DNA of 64,000 bases from Paragorgia papillata (lineage: Eukaryota; Cnidaria; Anthozoa; Scleralcyonacea; Coralliidae). A program made the translations under genes and the position numbers. Where the stretch lies: contig JAWNZC010000423.1 in assembly GCA_035771165.1 (NCBI GenBank), positions 391,001 through 455,000 on the forward strand. Reading direction: 5' to 3'. The notes below the pieces were generated by a model. It was not told the origin of the DNA, ran no database searches, and was given only the letters and a program-made list of their open reading frames with translations. Shown in pieces: positions 12,117 through 24,100 of the stretch. How positions within the stretch are numbered: position 1 is the stretch's first letter; each line of letters begins with the position of its first letter.

Positions 12117-15100
12117 GACAAACAAACAAACAAACAAACAAACAAACAAACAAACAAACAGAGATAAAAACAAACTAACAAACTGCTGGCAAAGATAATT
12201 AATTTCAAAGAGCTATGTAATTAATACACGGGAAGGCGGTACTGGTGAAAATCGAAGCCAATTGGTTTAACGGTTTGTATAACGAAAACATCAGTATACA
12301 AAACTTGACAATATCTTACTACGTTAATGTATTAATCTAACATAATTTTGAACGCTTTGTGTTTTAATCACCGATTTCGGTTTGGTCGACAAAGCACGCA
12401 ATAAAAAAGTTAAGATAGCCCTACAGTAACAAGTGTTCAGGGCCTGTCTGTCTGTCTTCGTTTCGAGTTAGGTTGTTCTAACTTTTTCGTCTATGTTTAG
12501 ATTCTGGTCACCTGTAATATCTGCATTACGTAGAATCTTACCCCATCATCGGTCTCGATTTTTCTTCTCTTCTTCACTCTTCGGGGCATTTTCTTTTGTA
12601 CCTGTTTCAGTGATTCTTCATCCCCTTTGTTTAACTAGTGTTGGGAATAAAATATTCAACTCGGTAAGGGCAGGAGCAAGGCAATGTAATGGGAAGAGCA
12701 AGAACAACAACAACACCAACAGAACCAGAACCAGACCACCAGAACAAACACGAAAACCAACATCACCAATACCATCACGAACACAGACACTAACAGGAAT
12801 ACTAACACCAATACAAACACCAACACAAATACCAACACAGAGACCAACACGAACAGAGACACCAACACGAATACCAACACAAACACACAAACAAACAAAC
12901 AAACAAACAAACAAACAAACAAACAAACAACAAACAAACAAACAAACAAACAAACAAACAAACAAACACCAACAGACACACAAACACCAACACTAACAGA
13001 AACACCAACACGAATATCAACACAAACACAAACAAACAAACAAACAAACAAACAAACAAACACCAACAGACACACAAACACCAACACCAACACTAACAGA
13101 AACACCAACACGAATATCAACACAAACACAAACACACAAACAAACAAACACCAACACGAATACCAACACAAACACCAACACCAACACTAACAGAGACACC
13201 AACACGAATATCAACACAAACACAGACACCAACACAGACACCAACAGACACACTAACACGAATACCAACACGAACAGGGACAACAACAAAAAAACCAAAA
13301 AAACACAAACATGCACAAACACCACCACCAAGAAAGATTTATAATTCGTATTCAAATTTACCTCGAATTGTTTCCAAGACTCTAAGAGCATTAATCTTTC
13401 TTCTTTATCATCAGCATTCTTTAAAGCATCATTAGCACGTTCATAAACATTTCTACAAATATATAACAAGATCATTGCAGGAGCATAGCTCAATACAAAA
13501 CCAAAATGAAAATTACCAGACACGTACGATATATGCATGAGCGTATGTCTGAGTAACTGAGCGCTTATATACTATACGTAATAATAAGAAATAAGGTGTT
13601 ACTCTAAGTGACGAACCATACTGGACAAGTAGACAAAACTCTACTTGGCCCGGCTGGGATTCGAACCCGCGACCTTCGGTTTACTAGTCCGATGCTCTAT
13701 GGTATTGTCCGGTATGGCTCGTCACTCGGAGTAACACATTATTCTCCACCCAAGGATACTATACGTAGTAGTATATAAGCGCCTTCTGTGTGAGCGTGCG
13801 TGCATGTCTGCATGTGTACAGTGGGCATGTGTATGTTTTGTTTTGTTTGTTTGTTTGTTTGTTTGTTTGTTTGTTTGTTTGTTTGTCTGTTACTGGCTTT
13901 ACTTTCGGAAAGATTACGCGGGTATTGGCTATCAAAGAGAAGAAAAATGTCAGTTACCTTGTTTGCGCCACATAATTTTCTGAGTCAGTGGTCAGTTCAA
14001 ACTGAGCAAAGCTGATCCAAACCTAGAAACAGTCAGATTAAGTGAAAGAAGATGATAAATAAGTTCACACAGAACTGTCAGTTTTCCTCACTGTGGGTCC
14101 CGCCCAAAAAGTGTCCAAACAAAGATGGCGGAAATACTGTTCTCTCGTGGCAGCGACCGCTGACCGTATTCTGCCCAATATGTTTACTGGCCTGATACCC
14201 TGGCCCAATTTCAAAAGAAATATGGGCCAGGTAACCACTAATCTCATTCTCACGTCATCAGGGCTAAATCCACTTATGACGATTGCTATTTCACTCATGG
14301 CCAATAAAAACGCGCTAAAATTCAACCAATAGGAAAGCAGAAGTCTTTAGTGGTTACCAGGCTATATGTTTACTTGACTGTGGGCTCAACCGCGCCCGCA
14401 GTCCGATGAGAAAAAGGTCAGCGGTTACTACTATGAAAGAAACGACCCATAAACCACCGTTTTGAATTGGTCATCCATTGTCCGCACTGATTTCTAGATT
14501 GATATAGGACACCCGTAGTCCAGTTAGCCAAGTTATATATAGGTCAGTACCGTCGGTTGCATCTAAGGATGGACACCACCAATGAAAAACAACATGTTCT
14601 ACGCTGACGTCAATGTTTATGCTGCGCATGTGACATGTTTGCTTGTTCGAACGCCAAACTTGGCAATGAATTTATCATGGCTGGTCGATTGACAATTGAG
14701 CGAGTTTTTGAGCTCAATAGACGAGTGAAACAAACGAGTGAAACGACCGTTGGGCACAGAGACAGTTCGAAAATGTAAAATCAAAGAAGTTCCGCGCATA
14801 AACATAGAAGTTTGACGTCAGCGAAGATCGTGTTTTTCATTGGTGGTGTCCATCCTTAGATGCAACCGACGGTAGTTTCACCCAGTCAATGCCAATGCCA
14901 AGTCAGTACTAGTCTCAATACTTCTATAGTTCTTACCTTGACGTGCTGTGTTCGTTCCAAAAGTCTCTCATAAAGATTTCTTGTGTTTTCATATTCTTCT
15001 TGGCTAATTTCGAAATCAATGTAAGCTTTCCACAAAACCTATAAGGAAAACGGAAACGGTTCATCTGCCTGTATATACTTGGAAAACAAGAGTAGGGAAA

Positions 15101-18100
15101 CTAATTTTATGTTTAAATGCTGCACAAGCTGTCGTAAGTAGTTAAAGGTGACGTACAGTCCGTTCTGCGCATGACCGCAATGTGGTCCCCAAAACATGAC
15201 ATTCGTAGATAATTACATGAAGTACTCAGCTCAATGTAAACCGTTAGGAACAACATGGCAGAAAACCAAGCGATTTAGCGTGGATATCTCCTCGGATTTC
15301 TTCTATTTATCCTGAAAATGTTTTGTCTGGGTACAAGTAATGAATGGGAACCAAGAAAAGCTTACAATCTTGAATAAGGTATAAGTATTTTTTTTTGTAA
15401 ATAAAGATGTAAACATTAGTTTTGTACATGCGCAGAACGGACTGTACGTTACCTTTAAACTCAGAAAACCCTGAGCCCCAAACGGGGCTCGAACCCAGCC
15501 TAGTTTCTAAGCCTTTCGTTTCCGCATGAGCTTGGTAGTATGAGCGTAGTCGGTTTGGGTTCTTGAGGCTGGAAACGAGAAGGCCTAGCAACATTCGTAA
15601 AAAGGTCCTGCCCAGAATCGTTCTGGCCCTTCGAGTGTTCCTGGGATCTAGCGTAGTGACAGTATATTATATAAAAAGCATAAGGATGTCTGTGAAGATT
15701 TTACCAAAGATCTTGGCGATCGAAAGAAGGAAATTATGGAATAAATTCCAATTGGAGCTCTAAATGAAAATTTAACTGTTTAACTTTCAACTTTTGGCGG
15801 TTGCAGAAGGAAAGCTAGTGATAAGAAAGCTAGGCCAGTGAATCTTTGTCGATCCGAGGTGAGTAGACTTGTATTATTTTATGCAGATGGAAATAGTAAG
15901 TGTCGGGAAACACTTAGGACGTCATAACATCACAATTCTTCCTCAATAAACAACTGAGCTATAAAGTGAAAGTGTTTACGAATTTTGCTAGGCCTTCCCC
16001 AGCGGGTCCGTTCGGATCACTTCCGAAACATGTCAACCGAGAAAGGCCTAGAAACTAGGCTAGCTCGAACCCACAACATTCCGAATACTAGCCAGACGCT
16101 CTAATCACTGAGTTACTAGAACTCAAACGTCAAACCGAGGCCGTTTACGGTATTTATTCCTACCAACGAGGCACAAGTTGTTTCCAACTCCAATGTACTC
16201 GGTACTCACCTCAGGCATATCCAACAGTGTTTGTCCAACAGCTAACTCAAAGATGGCGCGAGCCCTTTCTACGTCACCAAGAATGGTCTCCAACTCGGCA
16301 TACTAAACGTAAAGTATATTTAATCCATAAGATAAATAAACCGATCTTTCCTCATTTCAAGCATCGATTCAACAGATCAATTAGGCATTTTTACAATTAA
16401 GTTTTGAAAACTCAACTACGTCGGGTTTGGCTAGACACAAGACATCTGATCTAATCCATAGTTGATACCTTAATCCATGTTGTACAATTGGCAGCATTGA
16501 ACTCCAAAAACTTTTCATACAATTTACGGCATCTGTCAAATTCTCGCAACTAAAATAAACGAATGAGCGAGCGAGTGAGGCAAGGTAATTAATTGACTGA
16601 ATGACTGTCTGTCAGACAGATGGGCGGATTGACTAACAGACAGACGGACGGATTGACTAACAGACAGAGAGACAGACAGACGGATTGACTAACAGACAGA
16701 CGGATTGACTAACAGACAGAGAGACAAACAGACAGACAGACGGATTGACTAACAGACAGATAGACGGACGGATTGACTAACAGACAGACAGACAGAGAGA
16801 CAGACAGACGGACGGATTGACTAACAGACAGAGAGACAGACAGACAGACGGATTGACTAACAGACAGATAGACGGACAGACGGATTGACTAACAGACAGA
16901 TAGACAGACGGACTGACTAACAGACAGACGGATTGACTAACAGACGGAGAGACAGACAGACGGAGAGACAGACAGACGGACAGACGGAAGGACAGACAGA
17001 CTGTATTGCAGTACCTGAAGTTCTAAGCCAATGTACTCCCGAAACAGTTTGTCTTTGGGACATTTGCCAATAGCTACACCCTTGAAAACAAAGACATATC
17101 TATCTAAGTCTAGAGTAAAACATGTCAGTAATGTTAATTACACAATCTGATAACCAGGAATTGTACCAAATGCAATCCACTTACCAAAGCTTTCCTTGCG
17201 TTCAGTACTTCCAGTTGTCGTATCTCAAACTGCGCGTATAGAAGCCATATTTTGGCAAAAGTGAACTGAAATAAAAAAGACAGAACGCGGAACATTTGTT
17301 AATGGAATTAGTTAGTTCAAAGACATTGCGCTTTGAAGGTTTGGAGCCCTTTTCAAAAGGCGCTCAGTGCCTCGGACTTTAAAATCCCAGTATTTTCGTC
17401 CATCTTGTTTTCAGCTATTAGGTAAAGTACACTACCTTTTTATGTGGTATGATTTCCAAGCATGCTTTATAGACTTGTCTTGTTCTTTCCATGTCCTAAA
17501 AAATATCAAGCGAAATCGCAAAATGTTGTTGAAGAAATAGAAAACTAACTTGGAGTGAGAGAGACAACCTTGTTTCGCTACGGGAATTCCCTCAATTTAC
17601 AATAAAGAAAATTGTTATTCTGGAAAGCCGTAGTTGTACAAAAAAATAACCACATATTATTTCTACATTTTCCAAACTTCTTCTTTAGCAAGTTAGCTAC
17701 GATGACTTGCGATGCCACCAGTCAAACGTCGGCACAAGTCGTCCCAAGTTCTGCACTTCCGCTAGTTCCCACGCCTTTTCGCTAGTTCTCATGGTAGTTT
17801 CTATGGCGACGGAGTACGAAAGACTTGCATCTACTTGTGTTTTGTGTTCAAACGCCTCGCAAGCTCTCGCAAGTTGAAGAAAACTTGCGATGAAATTTGA
17901 ACAAGATCAAATTAGTCGCAAGCTAACGCAAGTCATCGCAAGCTGGCGGTCAAACGAGACACAAGCAAGCACAAGCTAAAACTTGCGATGACTTGCGTTC
18001 TCGTTTGATTAGGGCTTTACCTTGGCGAGGAGTTCTTCATAAAGCGCATAATTTATCCAAAGATATATATAACGTCTCCATAATCGCTTTTCCTAAACAA

Positions 18101-21100
18101 ACAACATGTGATTATAAACAATGAGTTGGTGAAAATTCTCGATGTCTGTCGTATAGTTTATATATGCTTATAAGATAAGGTGCCCTCTACGCACGCTCTG
18201 ATTGACTGGGCTCAAACATACCGCTCCTGTGCATATGTACTCTTATAAAGGTACGTTTGACGTGATTTGAACACGAAAGAAGTGTAAAGGAACTCGGCTA
18301 TCGCCTCGTGCCTCTACTCAACTTCTTTCGTGTTCAAATGACGTCAAACGTGCCTTTATATAAGAGTACATATGCACAGAGCTTCATGATTTATTTGTTA
18401 ATCATACCTGGGATGGAGGTATGTTTGATATGGCACGTTCATATGTTTCTCTCACAAGATCAGAAGTCGATTCACTTTCCATTAAACGAATGTAGTCGAA
18501 CCATGCATCATAGTTATTAGGATTCACCTTGATTTCCTGAAGAGCAAAAACTCAAAGTGTAACCAGATTCGTTGTTATGTATCGAAATATAGTAAGGTTT
18601 GAGTACTGCTGAAAATATTCAACGTAGATTCTAAAACCCTAATCAAACGAGAACGCAAGTCATCGCAAGTTGGCAGTCACGAATTTCTGTGACAGTCTAG
18701 TTTTATTATAGTGTCTTTATGTTTTTGGGCCGGGCCCGCAGTAATTAGCTGTTAAGCCCTAATCAAACGAGAACGCAAGTTGGCAGTCACAAATTTCTGT
18801 GGCGGTCGTTCGAACACCCAAATTAACAAAATAAAGGTTTCATGGGTGTTTTAAACAAGTTTTAACTTTGTTACGGTACATGATATTTTCGGGAAATTAC
18901 TCAGAGCGCCTGGCTGAGATAGCGTGACTGCCAACTTGCGATGACTTGCGTTCTCGTTTGATTAGGGCTTTACGTTTCGAGCGAAAGCCCTTCGCGAAAG
19001 GTCTTCGCTCGAAACGTTAGCGTTCAATATTTTCGGCAGTATTCAAACCTTACTATATTTCGATTTGTATTTCAACACTGACTATGCTGCACACCACTTT
19101 TATTTCACTCTTTGTTATGTATATGTGTTTAATATGTGTCGTGTTTGCTTGCTTGCTATTTTTATTCATTCGTTGCTCCTTTATATTTTTTCATCTTCCT
19201 CCTCCCTTCCTGCCTCCTCTTCATTTGTTCTTTCATCTGTTCCTTCCATCTATCCATCCATCTTTCCTTCCTCTCTCGCTTTTTTCGTTCCTTTCTCTTC
19301 ACTTCACACACCTCTTCGTACTGAAACTTTCTTTTTGACACTATAACATCTTCAATGCCTCCTTTATCTCCAAATCTCTTTTCATGTTGGGTGTAAAATT
19401 TGAACAGTTCCTAGAGACCATAAAGAAAAGAACGGGATCATTAAACTTAAAAAGTGTTCAACACATACTTCAAAATCATCCTAGGAGCATACCATGGCAT
19501 TTATTTATTATAAAAACTGACATAATTTTCTATATATTAATTAAAAACATGTTTCTACTGTATCCTTCACAAACCTGACACTTTTCTTTTGGTAGGTGAT
19601 CCAGTGCATATTTACAGATAACTCGGACTCGATCATGCTGTTTTGAAATTAAAAAAATATATATAGTTATAACCCATTCCTGCCTGAGCCGGCTAAAAAA
19701 CGTCCCTTTGTTGTTTGACTGTCTAACACCAGCAGGTGATTTTACTCATCAAAAGGAGAACATTCAGACATCCTAGGCAGCAATGGGATAAAAAGAGAAG
19801 ACAAGAAGATTCTACTGTATGTAACTGTACCTCTTTGCAGCTTTCTTCAAATCTAGCAAATGCCACAAAAAGTTTTTCATCCATATTGTCCTCACCAAAG
19901 AACTCGACTGCTCTCTCAAAAACATCACGGGATTTCACTAAACGACACAAGATCAGTAAAACGCTGAACTCCTTCTCCAACTCCACTATTTTCCCCCTTC
20001 TTTTCTGTCTGTCATTTTGTACTTTTATTTTGTTGTTTGTTTTCCTGTCTGTGTTTTTTCCATCTGTTTGCTATTTTTTCTTCCTTTTGTCTACACCTAT
20101 ATTTTTTCATCCTTCCTCTCTCTCAACATTTTCTGCTCTCATCTTTCCCCATCTTCCTCCTCCTCCCTCCCTTTATCCCTCCTTCCTTCCTTCCCTCCCT
20201 CCCTACTTCGTTCTTTCCTCCTTTCTTCCATCCATCCATTTTCCCACCCACTCTCCCTCCCTTCCCTACTTCGTTCTTCCTTCTTTCCTCCCTCCTTTTC
20301 TCCTTTCTTCCCTCCATCCATTCTCCCACCCACCCTCCCTCCCTTCCCTACTTCGTTCTTCCTTCTTTCCTCCCTCCTTTTCTCCTTTCTTCCCTCCATC
20401 CATTCTCCCACCCACCCTCCCTCCATTCCCTACTTCATTCTTCCTTCTTTCCTCCCTCCCTCCTTTTCTCCTTCCTTCCATCCATCCCTCCCTTCCCTCC
20501 TCACTTCGTTCTTCCTTCCTCCCTTCCACCATCCCTCCTTCCTTTTCTCCTTTTGTCCTTCCACCCTCCCTCCCTTCTTACAGGTCTCTACCTTTCCAAC
20601 CAACAAACCTACCTATGTTTCCATGTTTCTCCTCAAATTTGGCGTATTTTATCCAGTTCTTTACTTCAGGATGTACATAAACAAATCTCTCATAAATAGT
20701 CCTGCCTCTCTCAAATTCTTTAAAACGTAACTCCAAATTGATATAGGAATGCCAAGCTTGTTCTTCTGGTTCCCATTCCATCCACCTCTCAAATACTTGG
20801 CGAGCTCCAGCCATGTTTCCTAACATTTCTTCCATATATGTGTATTTATACCTGAAGAAATACCAAAAAAAAACCCCACAATGATTAGTAATATATATAT
20901 ATATATCAATTAGTCACTACTACTACTGCTACCACCACTACTACCACCACCACTACTACCAGGACTACCACTACCACCACTACCAGGACCACCACTACTA
21001 CCAGGACCACCACTACTGCTATCACCACTACCACAACCACTATACCACCACCACCTCTACCCACCACCACTATTACTACCACCACTACCACTATTACTAT

Positions 21101-24100
21101 TGACCACCACTACCACCACTACCACCACCAATAGCAGTGGTGTAGGGTGGTGGTTCCACTACTACAACCACCACCACTAATAGCGGTGGTGGTAGTGGTG
21201 GTTCCACTACTACAACCACTACAACCACCACTATTACCTGACCACCACTTGACCACCACCACAATCACCACTACCACCTGACTACTACCTGACCACCACT
21301 ACAACTACTTACTACTACAACCACTACTACTACTAATTGAGCACTGCTACTGCATCTACCACCATCAAATTGTTTTGTAACCTCCATTGGACATGTCCAA
21401 ACCACCTCCATCAGTGAGTTTCTGCAACTCAGCACTGACTCAGTCATTAGACTAGATGAATATCAACTATTGAGTCTATCCAATCCAATAAGACCACAGA
21501 TCTACCTAATTACTCTATCGTTTCTCTATAATATGTTACCAAAGCTCAAAACACTATTTAGAACTACACCAGTCAAATGAATAGCCATCACAATTTTGTT
21601 ACGGACTAACTGACAAGATTTTGGGTTGTTGTTGGATGATTTTGGTCAGTGATTGACCGATGACCAACTGATATTTTGAGCCCTGAGTTAAGCTGATAAA
21701 TACAAGACTTGTTCCTTACTCACCAGAACTGATTGCATCGTGGCAAAATGGTTACAGCTCTGTCCCATATATTTCTAGCATGGTTGACTTGGCGGTGCCT
21801 ATAAATATCAAAGGTAAAGTTTTATGCAAAGTACATGTACTTGCATGAGAAACAAACAATATAAATTGGTATTATTTACAATATACTGTCAATACAGCAC
21901 TGAAACCTACAGTACATATTGTAATACCATGCATTTTGAATAATTTAATCATTGAAAACTCGAACACAAATAAAACGAAACATGCTTACTTCATTTCCAT
22001 TTCAGCATATTTTAACCAGATTGGAATGCATCGATGGTCAACATCTATAGCTCTTTCATACACAGATCTTGTTCTAAAATGTTTAAAATAAATCCAATTT
22101 AATTTTATGTTACCGTACATGCACACTTGGCATACTATGTGCTAATAATCTTGTTATAAATACGATTTCCACCTGGTACCTCGATCGCTACAATTTTGAC
22201 AAAATGCATTAATAAAGCAGGTCTATTACTGCTGTAGCAATAGAAGCGTTCCTAAAATATTGTTGCAATACATTGCTCAAGTTGAACAATTCATTTCATA
22301 AGATTCATTGACAACTTTCTGTTTTTAATTCTCTTTTGAATTTGATTGGTGTTTGGCAAATAATCCTGTTTCTTATTGGTTGTTTAAAAACCAGAAACCA
22401 ATCAAATTCAAAACAGGAAGTTAGCAATAATTTTCATCAAATGAATTGATCAACTTGAGGAATATATTGCAACGATATTTTAGGAACGATTCTATTACCA
22501 CAACAGTAAATAGCTTGAATATTTAACACTTCCTCAGCAAGGAATTCTCAAATGAAAAACCTTGTATGCTAGAGCTCCATCAATATTTCAGCACTACACC
22601 AACCATTCACTGTTGTTAATTTACATGCACGTACCGTTAGCAGTAATATACATATACATGTAGTATGTTACATGTAGTATGGGTGCAAACTTGGTGTAAT
22701 TTTACAGACATATTGGTGGTGGTACTTGAATGCACTACCGGTACTGTAAGTTTGTAAAATTAATTAAAATACAGTGCAATGTAATACAGTACAAGAACAA
22801 TCATACCTATCAATTTCATTTTGACTTTCTTCCCACTGTGCATACTTAATCCAAATAGTCATTAATGAACGATTCTTTCTGATATTATCTTCAAATGCCT
22901 GAAAAATGTCAGATTACACATTGAGTTAACTTCAGAAAATTGCTAGCCCACATGCTTAAAATTTACCTCTGCAATACAGGCTAAACACCTGCTCATGCAG
23001 TTTTTCGATTCCAAAAAAATCTCCTTTCCAACATTCATGTACATAGATGACTTTATTTATACACGCTAACCCCGTTAACACAAGCTGATTTCCACGAGGG
23101 GCGTGTAAAATATTAAATATACATAAATATACAAGATATAGTAAAAATAGTAGTAGAAAACTATTTACATGAGTATTACTGTAGATGGAGCAATGAGGGA
23201 TGGCCATTACTGGACCTCCAAGGAAAATAGGTTACAGCAGATATAACCAATATTAGGGTTATCCAATGAAAATAAACTTGGACAAGCTTACCTTTCTTCT
23301 ACGTAGTTTATATTCTTTGAGTTCTTCTGGATCAGAAATCTTTTGTTTAGGAGGCTATAAAGTACACAAAGATAATTATATTGTCATTGATAAATTACTA
23401 CACTGCCCCAGCAACAGGTAGTAAGCTGTATAAATAATGTGCATAAGTACAATATCTACACAATAAAAGCTGTAACTATTTACAGAGCTTTGATAACTTA
23501 CTGGAGCTACAACTTCAAGCTGTCGTTCCTTGGCTTCTCTTAAAAGCTGTTCAGCAGTAATCTGAACTGGTGCAGCTGCCTTGTTCTTTACCTAAAAGAA
23601 AAATATTATAACACAATTGTATATTTATATATAAATATAATAAATACAGTATATATATATAATCAAAATATAGTAACTTAGATTAGATATACTGCCAAAA
23701 CAGAGAATGTAGGAATCTAACGTTTCGAGCGAAGGCCCTTCGTCAGACTGCTATACCAGACTGCTAACTTTGCTAACCGCATGCGGAATACTTTTTTCAC
23801 GACAAAAAATGCAAGCCTGGCAAAGCAAAATGTGTGTTTGCAAGGGCCTGGGAACAACTAAAATCAAAATGGCAGACAAATAAAATTATATCCAAATGGC
23901 CATTTTCTATAATTTGTTATTTTTTGGTAATAACTAGGAAGAGGGAAAGAGGCCAAATTGTGGAAAAATGACCACCAAAAAATCCATATTTTTTGGATAT
24001 AATTTTATTTGTCCACTATTTTGATGGAGCACGTTGGTAATTGCGCATGCGGAATATCTTCCGCATGCACAACAAAGTTAGCAGTATGTCTGGTATATAT

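Noticed and set aside
11815..13308. Long open frames rich in Val/Cys/Leu/Phe (minus) and Thr/Asn/Lys/Gln (plus)
   Set aside because: They are six-frame products of ACAA/ACAG/ACCAAC microsatellites in CRNKL1 introns; only the 31-codon exon at 12542-12634 and the exon at 13362-13452 are real.
13630..13700. tRNA gene candidate
   Set aside because: The B box is good but the 5' acceptor and D-arm portions are replaced by foldback arms, so no cloverleaf forms.
19736..20730. Ser/Pro/Phe/Leu-rich open frames up to 314 codons
   Set aside because: They come from TTCC/CTCC low-complexity sequence between two CRNKL1 exons that are on the other strand.
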